From Porcisia hertigi (taxonomy: Eukaryota; Euglenozoa; Kinetoplastea; Trypanosomatida; Trypanosomatidae), in assembly GCF_017918235.1 (NCBI RefSeq), contig NC_090584.1:805001-869000 (forward strand): a DNA stretch of 64,000 bases, in the 5' to 3' direction. The position numbers and the translations under genes were made by a program. Positions within the stretch are counted from its first letter, which is position 1. Every line of letters starts with the position of its first letter. Shown one piece after another: positions 48,981 through 58,053 of the stretch. The notes beneath the pieces are model-generated. The model made no database searches. It was not told the origin of the DNA and worked only from the letters and a program-made list of their open reading frames with translations.

Positions 48981-50921
48981 ATGACGTCCTTCAAGGCGGA
49001 GAGCGTCATCCGCGAGAACCTGGATGCGGCGGAGTTGTCTCTGTCCGGCATGCGTTTAGATTCACTCGATGCCCTGGTGCCTCTTCTGGCGAAGATGCCT
49101 CGCCTGCGTTATTTGAATGTGTCTCATAACGAGCTCCGTGATCTCCCGATGGACCTGTCGGCGCTGTCCAAATTGGAGACACTTGACCTGAGCTTCAACC
49201 CTTTTGGTGGCCTTGACCACATCCTCGACGGTCTTCAGTCACTACCACTGCTTGTCTCCCTCTCCGTGAGTCTTCCAGCTCCGGCAGAGGATCATCTCAT
49301 TTCCCAACTTCCCACTCTCACCTGCTTGAACGGCATCGCCATAGTGGATCCGACAAGGGCTGACGTGAGCGGCGCATACTGGAGGCTGGCGTATTCAGAA
49401 GACATCAATAAATTATTTAATGATGTCAGCCGTCAGGACGCCTCGACCACTCATGAGTTCCACGATTACATGAACCGCGTTGTGCAGCACGTCACGCGCC
49501 TGACTGCATCTGAGGACGACGCGTTCGCGCAAGAGGGCGAAGTACTGAAGGCGCGGCGCCTCCTCTACGAGTCCTGCTTCGGTGATGTCATACGGAGCAC
49601 CTTCAAGGATGGACACGGCGTCCTTGGCCGACGGCTGCAGGCGCTGCTGCGCTACGAGTCCGCCATGATGGATCAATACGACATGCACTGGCGCCGCATG
49701 CTGCAGGATCGTGATGACAGGGTTTCACACATTAGGCAGGACGTTCACGACGCCATGGAAGACATCCGCTCTATAATCGAACACCTTCCACCAATTGAGG
49801 CGCAGAGACCATCCATTGCTGAGGAAAACTGGCAGCGCGGAGGGGAGGAGGCACCGTGTGGCGCTGGTCCGGGTGCAAGTGCATCTTTTGGATCGACACC
49901 ACTGGCGGGTGCAGGGCACTCCACGCACATGGACGTGAGCCGTCTTGGGGCCAGCGCAAGCGTCTCTCCAAAGCCAATGCCCCCAGCCGGTTTCATGCTG
50001 CGCTCTCAGCGGCCATCTTCGGAGCGCAGGACGCCGAGGTCTATGTTCACGAAGACGTTGGCGCTGAAGCAGCTGAAGGATATCATGAGAGGCATTTACA
50101 CGTCCAAGGTCAAGTATGATGACAAGTGCAAACAGAATCATCTTCCGCGCGAGACGATGGAGCAGCACATGTATACCTACTTGAATCAAAAGTATGGGCT
50201 GCGAGAGATCATTCTAAAGTGGGCCACAGCGATTGTAGATGCCGTGCGGCGCTACGCACCCGAGGATAACGATGTGGCTGTGTTTGGGAAGATATTGCGC
50301 AACGAGGTCGAGGAGGGGTTTCGCTTTGTTCAGGAGCACTTACGCGAGACAGTGAGGGAGCTGCTGCGTTCGCACATCAAGGCGAAGCAGCCCCTTGGCC
50401 GTATGGTTGAGCTGAACAACACTCTCCAGCAGACGATGAGTGGCACGGTGTCTGAAGATGTCTGGAAGGAAGTGGTGAAGTACATGTACAACACGACGGA
50501 CGCTGCCCTCGTCACGAGCATAATCCATCAGCATCTCTACCGCCAGGCTTGTCCGAAGCTGCAGCCACACAGAAAGGGGGAGACGAAGCTGTTGCCGACG
50601 GTAGTGTGCCCACCGTTGCTCTACAAGAACTTTGTGCGACTGCTTTTAGACTTCCAGTTGGACCGACACGAGCGCTTCTTGGAGCGCTTTGTGAAGATCT
50701 TCCGGCGGTACGACAGCGACCAGAACGGCATCGTGAACTGCTTTGAGTTTGTCTCCATCGTGCGTGAGCTGGACTCGAGTAAGTCGGAAGAGGAGGTAGA
50801 GTCAATGGTATGCCAGATCGATCCACACGGGAATCAACTCATCACCTTTTCTGACTGTATTTCCCTCCTGAATGACGAGCTGCTACAACTGTTCCACTCC
50901 CAGCAGGTATCCGGTCTATGA
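48981..50921 (+). CDS. Leucine-rich repeat and EF-hand protein
   Basis: 646 aa. Residues about 15-125 hold leucine-rich repeats (LRYLNVSHNELRDLPMDLSA; LETLDLSFNPFGGLDHILDG), closed by a cap-like segment (LPTLTCLNGIAIVDP). A helical region (about 150-260) and a polar linker (260-340) follow, then a helical part (350-560). The first EF-hand near the C-terminus is canonical (loop 578-589, DSDQNGIVNCFE, with all coordinating residues present); the second (614-625, DPHGNQLITFSD) is degenerate. LRR plus calcium-binding loops is common in flagellar and basal-body proteins, which makes a cytoskeletal role plausible, but no specific family is recognised. Confidence 0.85.
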   Translation: MTSFKAESVIRENLDAAELSLSGMRLDSLDALVPLLAKMPRLRYLNVSHNELRDLPMDLSALSKLETLDLSFNPFGGLDHILDGLQSLPLLVSLSVSLPAPAEDHLISQLPTLTCLNGIAIVDPTRADVSGAYWRLAYSEDINKLFNDVSRQDASTTHEFHDYMNRVVQHVTRLTASEDDAFAQEGEVLKARRLLYESCFGDVIRSTFKDGHGVLGRRLQALLRYESAMMDQYDMHWRRMLQDRDDRVSHIRQDVHDAMEDIRSIIEHLPPIEAQRPSIAEENWQRGGEEAPCGAGPGASASFGSTPLAGAGHSTHMDVSRLGASASVSPKPMPPAGFMLRSQRPSSERRTPRSMFTKTLALKQLKDIMRGIYTSKVKYDDKCKQNHLPRETMEQHMYTYLNQKYGLREIILKWATAIVDAVRRYAPEDNDVAVFGKILRNEVEEGFRFVQEHLRETVRELLRSHIKAKQPLGRMVELNNTLQQTMSGTVSEDVWKEVVKYMYNTTDAALVTSIIHQHLYRQACPKLQPHRKGETKLLPTVVCPPLLYKNFVRLLLDFQLDRHERFLERFVKIFRRYDSDQNGIVNCFEFVSIVRELDSSKSEEEVESMVCQIDPHGNQLITFSDCISLLNDELLQLFHSQQVSGL

Positions 50922-51524
50922 AGGGATGCATGCAAATGTGAACTGTGTGTGTCTGTGTGTGTGTGTGCGTGTGTGCTGAGGTGTATATCAGTGTGAGGGA
51001 GGCGGTGCGAGAGAGCGAGAGGGCGTCACTGTGCATGATCGAATCCCCCCCGCTCCTCTCTGTCCTTTCCTCGCTTCTCTGGAGTCGTCATGGAAAACTA
51101 CGCCCCTCCCCCCTCCCCCAAATCGACGGTACCAGGGCATCGCCGTTTGCTGCGTCAGCCCTCACTTCTGTTCTCCTGGCAAATGCTCATGAGCGGTGCG
51201 AGCTAGCACGACGTAACGACTTGGCAGCACGCGACTTCTGAGCTCCTGCGACAAGCAAAGAAGATCAGCGTGAGGAAGCCAGGGGTCCTCTGGGGAGGTT
51301 CTTGCGACTCTTTCGACCTGGCTCCTTATCTTCGACCGAAGCAGGCACCCCTTCCCCCTTGGCCCCTTCACCGCACTCAGTGCCACTTGTGCGCCATCCA
51401 CCTGGTACTCTTGGTGGCCTGTTATTTCTGTTGCCTTTCGTGTGCGTCTCTCACCCACCCCTTCCTTGAGTTACCGTTTTTTTTTTTAGCGACGAACTTT
51501 GTTGCGTTGTGTTGTCGGCTCCCC
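50922..51524. other. Intergenic, with predicted acceptor for the ASH-RhoGAP gene
   Basis: TG run at 50945-50976 and C-runs (51045-51050, 51106-51119). A T-run at 51477-51487 followed by AG at 51488-51489 is a strong acceptor 35 nt before the ATG at 51525. The open frame above it begins at GTG and is excluded. Confidence 0.6.
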
Positions 51525-53261
51525 ATGTCAGCTCTTTCCGACTTCAGTAGTCTCCCTCCCGCGGTGAGCGTGAGTACCAACGTGGCAGTGCTGACCCCAC
51601 CCTCGGCGAGCTATGGCCTCACCACGGGGGAGTTGGTCGAGTGCTTCCTTAGTGCAAAACGCAGCAGCATTCATACACAGCCGTTACCATCCGACGCCCA
51701 TACAATAAAGAGGGCACAGGAGCGCCTCGACACTTTCCATTCTTCGCAGATTAGTCTTTTTCTGTACGGCTACATGTACCCAAACCAGGACATTCCTGAA
51801 ACAGAGCTGAGCAACATTCGAAACCTGTGCGTCAACGCTGGCTGTTCTTGGTCCTCGCGGTGCCAGCAGCTATCCTTTGCTTTGCTTACGACAGAGCTCC
51901 AGGCGAAGGCATCCAACGTAATCCCGCGGACAAATCACGATGACCCGATAGGCCTGGCGCAGCTGCGCCGTGTCTTGCCCACTCTCAAGTACGTGCCGAG
52001 CGTGAGCGTGAAGAACTCGCATTTCCGGTTTGTGGGTGACTACCTCGACGACGCCGCTGAGAACCAGAAGATGTTTTCTGCCACAGTCACTGTGCAGAAC
52101 AACGGCTCTCGACCTTTCACGGTCGAGATCGTGCAGACGCAGACCGTCATTGACGGCGTGCGGGTGGAGGACAAGTTCATGAAGGCTGAGATGGAAAAGG
52201 CGGAGCTGCGCCATGGGGAGTCAGTAGACGTGCGTCTTGTCATGCATCAGCCCCCGCGTGCCGTGCTGTGGGAATATGAACAGATTGTGGTGCTCTCCGT
52301 GAACGGCGTCCTCAAGTACTTCGTGACCTTTGCAGTCATCTCTCCTAGGCAGAACCTGTTCAAGCAGCGTATGCCCGGGTGCCTTCCATTGGCGGTGCAG
52401 AGTTCCCCCCTCGGGGACTACAGTGCCCCTCTCATGCTGCAGGTGCTAAAACACGCACTCATTCGGCAACAGGGGTACACCAGCCCCGCCGTTGTTCATC
52501 TTCTTCGCGGCAAGGCCGTCAACTACCGCTCACACAACGAATTGGTCATGGCCGAAACCATGCGGCTTATTAAGACGCTCGCTGATCAGATGAACATGGC
52601 GGAGACGATTTCCAGCTACTGGGCCTCGCTGCCTGGCGTCAAGAAGATGCTGCCGTCGCACCAGTGCCAGCCACCGGTGTCATCTGCTCAGCCGGCACGC
52701 TACGCCCCAGGATCAGATAAGTTTGGCTCCTCCAACGTCACTACCGCCGAGACTCTTTTTCCAAACAGCGCGACACGCCTGCCGGAGGTCCTGCAGCGGT
52801 CACCACCGGCAGTCATCATGGGCGCCATACTCATATGGCTGGCGCAGATGGACATTGCCGTCTTCGACTCGTCTTTCTTCAACTGCGACCCCATTGGGTA
52901 CATGCAGAGCGCGCCGCCATACCTTCGCGGCATACTGCTCTGGATCCTTGACCTGTGCTGCGGTCTGTTGGCGAACCGGGAAGTGAATGGGGTGAATGAA
53001 CGAGTGCTAGCTTTGACGTTCGCGGCTCTCCTCATGCGCCGCAACCCTCCACAATACTCTACAGAGGAGACGGAGGCCTTTTCTGACGCGCAGGACGTCT
53101 TCGATTTTCCTGGCAGTGGTGGTGTTTCGGGTGGCCGCGGCAGCGCAGCGGTTGATGTGCCCTTTTCTACTGACGTTGCCTTTTATCAAAACGCTGTGAC
53201 AGCGATGTTGCACTGGATTTCTATTTACCGTGTCAAGTACACGAAGGGAATGAAGCAGTAG
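51525..53261 (+). CDS. ASH plus RhoGAP-like domain protein (resembles OCRL/INPP5B C-terminal half)
   Basis: 578 aa. An N-terminal helical part (about 30-150) precedes an immunoglobulin-like ASH-type domain at about 165-290 (FSATVTVQNNGSRPFTVEIV; ESVDVRLVMHQPPRAVLWEY; IVVLSVNGVLKYFVTFAVIS). The C-terminal part (about 295-565) parallels the RhoGAP-like domain of OCRL: PAVVHLLRGK, then SPPAVIMGAILIWLAQMDIA, then PYLRGILLWILDLCCGLLAN, REVNGVNERVLALTFAALLM, RRNPPQYS. No inositol 5-phosphatase domain is present. The arginine finger expected in active RhoGAPs is not seen, as in OCRL, so a binding rather than catalytic role (endocytic adaptors, Rab or Rac proteins) is likely. The call rests on domain order and motif spacing, not on a search. 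Confidence 0.62.
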   Translation: MSALSDFSSLPPAVSVSTNVAVLTPPSASYGLTTGELVECFLSAKRSSIHTQPLPSDAHTIKRAQERLDTFHSSQISLFLYGYMYPNQDIPETELSNIRNLCVNAGCSWSSRCQQLSFALLTTELQAKASNVIPRTNHDDPIGLAQLRRVLPTLKYVPSVSVKNSHFRFVGDYLDDAAENQKMFSATVTVQNNGSRPFTVEIVQTQTVIDGVRVEDKFMKAEMEKAELRHGESVDVRLVMHQPPRAVLWEYEQIVVLSVNGVLKYFVTFAVISPRQNLFKQRMPGCLPLAVQSSPLGDYSAPLMLQVLKHALIRQQGYTSPAVVHLLRGKAVNYRSHNELVMAETMRLIKTLADQMNMAETISSYWASLPGVKKMLPSHQCQPPVSSAQPARYAPGSDKFGSSNVTTAETLFPNSATRLPEVLQRSPPAVIMGAILIWLAQMDIAVFDSSFFNCDPIGYMQSAPPYLRGILLWILDLCCGLLANREVNGVNERVLALTFAALLMRRNPPQYSTEETEAFSDAQDVFDFPGSGGVSGGRGSAAVDVPFSTDVAFYQNAVTAMLHWISIYRVKYTKGMKQ

Positions 53262-53575
53262 AAACGAGGAGGGTGGTGGGAGGCAGCATTACGGCCGGGG
53301 GGTGGGGGGTGGGGGCCCCGGTGGTAAAGGTGGCCGTTTTGCTGCTTTCAGGAGAAAACCTCCACCTCCAGTTGAGTTTCCAGGGTTCAGAATGGGGAGA
53401 TGTGTGTGAGTGTGTGTGCGTCTGTGTGTGAGTGTGTGTGCGCGGAATGTTTGGGACGTATTAGTCGTCTCATCGGTCACTCACAACTCGGTAGTTTCCC
53501 TCCCTTGCCTCAGTCACCACACTTTTTCTGCTATCAACAATGAACGAGAGGCAACATCGAGGAGTCAACGTCCGT

Positions 53576-53629
<54 letters not shown>

Positions 53630-54363
53630 GCTGTGAACGGCATGTAGGCCGCCCAGGAGAAAATGCACGTGCATCAGTTGGTGAGAGATGAGCGTGTTTT
53701 TTTTTTCTCAGGTCTATTTTTCGTCTTTTGATCTCTCCTCCTGTCTTTCTTCCCCCTTTAAACAAAGATTTGCCATAAAGCGACAGGTGTGTGTGTTTTT
53801 TTGGGGGGGGTCAAACTCCCAGCATTGCGTCCCCTGGTCTCTCTTTTCACTGTATCTGGGTTGTGCTCATGTGTAGTGGCACTGTGAGCTGCTTCCAGTC
53901 TGTGTGCCCACCCTTTCTTGTTATGTCTCGCTGCCCACAACTATGCACCCCCTATTTTATTCTCCTGCTCTTCCCCCCCCTCTCTCGCACTTTGTTTTGT
54001 TCCGGCTAATCCCTTTGCTGCTGCTGCTGCTGTGGCTGCCAATGATGCTTATAACGGTTGCTGCATCTACTCCTGCGCCCCCCCCCTCCTGCTCGGTGCG
54101 TCGGTGTCTGTGTGTGTGTGTGTGTGATGCCCTTCACCTGCAGCACCTACACATCTTTCAGCATATATTTATTTCCTACTCTTGGCGGAAGTCGGCGGAA
54201 GCGCTGTCGATCTTACATATCCCTCGTCTCCCTCCTCTTCGCCCGTCCCTCTTTTTTTTTTGTGTGTGGTTGAGGTCACATTTGTCTGTTCGTCCCCCCC
54301 CCCCCCGTTCTCTCTTTTTTTTTGACGTTTTCGGACACCAGTGAACTTCCGTGTCATTTCGTA
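53262..54363. other. Intergenic, with predicted acceptor for the SPC12-like gene
   Basis: TG-rich stretch at 53402-53443, CA run at 53577-53625 (about 24 units), GCT repeat near 54017-54031, TG run at 54109-54127, C-run at 54294-54306. A T-run at 54315-54323 and AG at 54340-54341 give a likely acceptor 22 nt before the ATG at 54364. Confidence 0.6.
53577..53625 (+). repeat. (CA)n microsatellite
   Basis: Uninterrupted dinucleotide run of about 24 units, the longest CA run in the window. Confidence 0.95.
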
Positions 54364-54801
54364 ATGGAGACCGTTCCCGAACCCGTTGCCCATCCAGTTG
54401 CAAGTGCCTCGCGCAAGGTGCACCCTGTCGCACGTTGGGTGGCTGGTCTCCTCTCGCCCATGTCACTTCAAGATCAGTGCTACTGCACCGACTGGTTCCA
54501 GCGCATTCTCTGGGGGTCGCTGGCCTTTTCCTTCCCGCTTGCGTACTTCACCGGTACCGTGCTCATCACCGTCGGCGGTGTGTGTGCAGCGACGGTAGTG
54601 TGCCTAGTGCTCTTTGTTCCCAATTGGTATCAGCACTCAGACCCAGCTCTCAAGTACGCAAATGACACTCAGGTGTATCACTACTACCAACAGTATAACG
54701 CAGCGAAGAAGTCTGCCCGCGAGGCTTCGTCGTCGTCCAAAAAGGTGATGGATGTGTCGCCACCTCTACCAGAGGAAAAACTGCGTCGTGCGACCGCCTG
54801 A
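54364..54801 (+). CDS. Signal peptidase complex subunit 1 (SPC12)-like protein
   Basis: 145 aa from the ATG at 54364. A polar N-terminal 30 residues is followed by SPMSLQDQCYCTDWFQRILW, then two hydrophobic helices at about 48-65 and 66-86 separated by a short turn (LAYFTGT). After the second helix comes FVPNWYQHSDPALKY, which parallels the PWPIYRRHPLKW element after the second helix of animal SPC12. The FQ before helix 1 is also conserved there. SPC12 is a small non-catalytic subunit of the ER signal peptidase with both ends in the cytosol. The C-terminal tail is longer than usual. Two-helix proteins are hard to assign by eye, so this is moderate. Confidence 0.6.
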   Translation: METVPEPVAHPVASASRKVHPVARWVAGLLSPMSLQDQCYCTDWFQRILWGSLAFSFPLAYFTGTVLITVGGVCAATVVCLVLFVPNWYQHSDPALKYANDTQVYHYYQQYNAAKKSAREASSSSKKVMDVSPPLPEEKLRRATA

Positions 54802-55530
54802 GCCACGTGTAGCAAAGCTGTGTCCCCCGAAGTGACCTTCCCCCCCCTTTTTGGGTCGGCCGTACACGAGATGCTTTCGAGGTCCACCATTCCTCTTGAT
54901 TTCAGCGGGCTCGTTGCAGCGCGTGCCCGCCTCTCTGTTTCGCATGGCGCGCGCGCGTGTGTGTGTGGGAATGTGTATTGCGCTGAGTCTCTTGCCTGCC
55001 TTTGTGTCTCCCTACTTGACGTATGCCGTTCACTTCCCGCTCGAGGAAGCAGTTTAAAGCCAAAGGCAAATATAAAAGTAGTAGTGCCAACCCGGTGCAA
55101 CTGCCGCCATAATCACACGCTATGAGAGGGTAGGGTGTGTCAGCTGATGGCGGAGATCGATGGACCTGCACACATATCAGGAGCATCCGAACTCTTTCTT
55201 TCTCCACATGTGTTCTTGGGAGTACGCGCTTTCTCAACCTTGGTGTTGTTCGTGGCATTCTCCGTATACGCTACTATCGTGTCTCCGCGCCTCTTGGGCT
55301 TCACCTCCCCCTCTCTTTGGTTCTCTTCATTCGCACTGACCCGATGACTCCACATCTCCATCGCCAATGGAGGTCGTACGCGCAGCATTTCACTGGTCGA
55401 GACAGGATTGGCAGTACAGCAAAGAGACCGAGAGGAAGAAGGAGGGGCCTGCTGCGTTTCTGCTCCCTGGGCTTCTCTACAGCCTCCATCCACACATTCA
55501 CCCATACTGTTTCGCACGTCTTTTTCCTCC
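54802..55530. other. Intergenic, with predicted acceptor for the MORN-VPS9 gene
   Basis: A long open frame of about 80 codons in this region has no gene-like character. AG at 55481-55482, following a pyrimidine-rich stretch (GCTTCTCTAC), is a likely acceptor 49 nt before the ATG at 55531. That removes the 41-codon TTG-started extension. Confidence 0.5.
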
Positions 55531-58053
55531 ATGTCAGAGCGTGTTAGGGCTTCTCCGCAAGACGATGTTGCTGCGGTGGCAGAGACGACAGCGGCTAGCG
55601 GCCGTGACCACCTCCTCTTGGAGCTGGGCGACTCATACGAAGGCGCTGTTGACATCAGGCGCGGTGTAGCTCTCCCACACGGACGTGGCGTATGGCGCTC
55701 CGCGGACGGTCAGGTGTGGTACGAGGGCAACTTCGTGCAGCGCTGGCGTGATGGCTACGGTCGCCTGTGCACTCCAACATTTACACTGTGGGCGCGGTGG
55801 AGAATGGATCGGCCGGACCTTTCATTATCTACTCGCGTAGACTACTCAAACGGGGATCGATACTGCGGTTTCGTGAAGCTAAAAGTGAGACAGACACCTA
55901 CGGCGCAGACCCGCTCCAAGTTCAGCACTTGGGCTTCCTCGGTGGAGCCATCGCGGAATCGCTGGGGTGAGTTGGTGATGTCCAACGGTGATCGCTACGT
56001 TGGAGAGTGGGTGGATGATGAGCGCCAGGGCTTTGGGTGCTACGTCTGGGCCAGCGGGAGTCGGTACATCGGTCGGTTCTACCGCGGACAGTTCCACGAC
56101 ACAGGCACTCTCTTCGTCGCTCCTGCCGAAGTGGAGGGATGCCTTTCTCGCTTGAGCAGCGATGGGGGATGGATGTGTGGGAGTGGCGACGGCGCGACAC
56201 TGGCGGGGCGGCACGCGCCTAGCGGGGCAGCTCGATGGCCTCCAGCATCACGACCGGGCTGGGATGGCGTTGTGGTCGATGTGATATGGCAAGAGGGAAA
56301 ATGCAACGGTGAAGGACACGTGACGCTGCCGTCTGGCATTCGAATAACCGCTGACTGGCGCACCGCCTCCAGCCCCACAGATGGAGAGCTCGTGTTGCCT
56401 CGCCTCACTTCCCAGGCCCGCATGGACGCGGAGGTACACGAGTGGCGTGATAGCTTCCAATGGGAATCCCTGCTGAGCAGCCCCGACGCAGATGCACGCC
56501 GCATCGCCTACGAGAATGCTGAGGGTCCTCGTGTTGGCATCCAGCAGTCTAACTCCACGGAGTTCGTGCGAAGCTGCGTCCTTGAACTCTTAAACACCCA
56601 TAACGTCGCCAAAACGGCGGTGCATATCTTTCGGCGTTGCTTCTATTGCCTGTATGGCACCTGCGGTGTAGCCACAGAGGTGGGTGCCGGTGGCCATGGT
56701 AACCCGCTGGGGTGGTGTACACTGCGTAACGCATACGGCGGCTGCATTCACCCAGCGGACGGGCGACACATTAGTGCCGCAGATCTCGATCTCGCCTTGT
56801 GTGATATCGCATCGCTAGCACGTTCGATGGTGCGCTGGGTACTGGGCATGGTAGGGGTGGCGCAGCAGTCGAAGGTGCTCGACTGTGGCGGAGAAGCTCT
56901 GGTGGGTCGTTGGGTGGCAGACCGCGTCTTCCAGCACTGTTACCCTGTCTTGCTGAACCTGTACAGTCAGGTGTACCGCGCTGAGGAGACTGCGTTGGCG
57001 TCGTCTGTCGCGCATCTGCGCGGTGCCGTGACACTCGACGACATCGGCGCTGTCTTCGCACGCCAAAGTGAGAGTCAGGCGAAGCTCTTTGACCCGTATA
57101 CAGATGCGGTGCATTGTATAGAGCAGCTGAACAGCGAAGCGCAAACCCTCACGCAGCTGCTAAAAGTATTGGTGCAGTGGTCGCGCGAGATTGACCTCTC
57201 TACGCGCCTTACCCAGGCGTGCAGCGATGGATGGCAGAAGACTGCTAAGAGTACCGCCGGCTCCGCTGATGATCTGCTACCCATTCACCAGTATGTCCTG
57301 AGTCAGTCTCGCTGCGAACGGCTCTACGCCGTCACCAAGCTGCTGTCCGACTTCGAAGCTGAGCCATTGTTCATGGAGGCCACCTCACAGGAGGCGTTCG
57401 GTGTCACAACGCTGCAGGTGTGTGTGCTCACGCTTCTTCGCCTGCATCCGTGGGAGAGGGACGCGTCGAACATTCTCGTACCGTTTTCTGTGGCATTGAA
57501 TGGTGTCCGCGAGGCGGTGCAGCACCGTGTGACACTCGCTGCATGGGTCTGTGATGCTTGCAGAGATAACTCTTCCTTGGCGTCAACAGGTGCACTTACC
57601 TTGAATATGGTGGAGCGAGTGATGAGCCGTTTCGTGGTACTGTGGGTTCCTCGCATTGTTGGCTGGATGGGCGAGCACGTCGCTGACGCCGTTTGGCCTC
57701 AGCCCGTTGACAATGGCGAGTTCACGCAGGAGGAGCTCTCCCTGCTGCACCTTGGACCGCCTATCGCTGAAGATGAGGAGGCGCTCTGTTTCTGCTGTTG
57801 GTTGTACGCCAGTGCTATTTTAGACGCGGTGCACATGCGGTTTCTCCTCGGGCCTCATACCGTGCCGCACCGCCTCCGTAGTGCTGAAGACGTGGTGGAA
57901 GCCTGTGCGCAGCTGCGGTGGTGGGTTGCGAGCGCAAGCGCCGTTGCGCCGATGCAGTTGTACGTGAAAGCTGCCGCTACTTCAGCGCCAGCTGTGCCCA
58001 GCCGTATTTTGCGCCTAGAGAGCCACCTCACTGAGCTTCTGTGCGATTATTAG
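55531..58053 (+). CDS. Alsin-like MORN-repeat and VPS9-domain protein (candidate Rab5-family GEF)
   Basis: 840 aa from the ATG at 55531. Residues about 30-260 carry MORN-type motifs (WYEGNFVQRWRDGYGRL; DRYVGEWVDDERQGFG; SRYIGRFYRGQFHDTGTLF). The region around 480-635 shows a VPS9-type domain: DDLLPIHQYVLSQSRCERLY, then AVTKLLSDF, then AFGVTTLQVCVLTLLRL, matching the alsin (ALS2) stretch LLPVVQYVLL and TTLKAC. Between them is a long helical part (about 300-480). After the VPS9 part a 200-residue helical tail has no parallel I know. ALS2 acts on endosomal Rab5; the RCC1-like, DH and PH domains of vertebrate ALS2 are absent. MORN-VPS9 proteins outside animals are known mostly from plants and protists. 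Confidence 0.75.
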   Translation: MSERVRASPQDDVAAVAETTAASGRDHLLLELGDSYEGAVDIRRGVALPHGRGVWRSADGQVWYEGNFVQRWRDGYGRLCTPTFTLWARWRMDRPDLSLSTRVDYSNGDRYCGFVKLKVRQTPTAQTRSKFSTWASSVEPSRNRWGELVMSNGDRYVGEWVDDERQGFGCYVWASGSRYIGRFYRGQFHDTGTLFVAPAEVEGCLSRLSSDGGWMCGSGDGATLAGRHAPSGAARWPPASRPGWDGVVVDVIWQEGKCNGEGHVTLPSGIRITADWRTASSPTDGELVLPRLTSQARMDAEVHEWRDSFQWESLLSSPDADARRIAYENAEGPRVGIQQSNSTEFVRSCVLELLNTHNVAKTAVHIFRRCFYCLYGTCGVATEVGAGGHGNPLGWCTLRNAYGGCIHPADGRHISAADLDLALCDIASLARSMVRWVLGMVGVAQQSKVLDCGGEALVGRWVADRVFQHCYPVLLNLYSQVYRAEETALASSVAHLRGAVTLDDIGAVFARQSESQAKLFDPYTDAVHCIEQLNSEAQTLTQLLKVLVQWSREIDLSTRLTQACSDGWQKTAKSTAGSADDLLPIHQYVLSQSRCERLYAVTKLLSDFEAEPLFMEATSQEAFGVTTLQVCVLTLLRLHPWERDASNILVPFSVALNGVREAVQHRVTLAAWVCDACRDNSSLASTGALTLNMVERVMSRFVVLWVPRIVGWMGEHVADAVWPQPVDNGEFTQEELSLLHLGPPIAEDEEALCFCCWLYASAILDAVHMRFLLGPHTVPHRLRSAEDVVEACAQLRWWVASASAVAPMQLYVKAAATSAPAVPSRILRLESHLTELLCDY

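Noticed and set aside
51270-51524. 85-codon extension of the ASH-RhoGAP gene
   Set aside because: Begins at GTG and contains the T-run and AG at 51488-51489.
54322-54363. 14-codon extension of the SPC12-like gene
   Set aside because: Begins at TTG and lies across the predicted acceptor.
55408-55530. 41-codon extension of the MORN-VPS9 gene
   Set aside because: Begins at TTG and contains a likely acceptor at 55481-55482.
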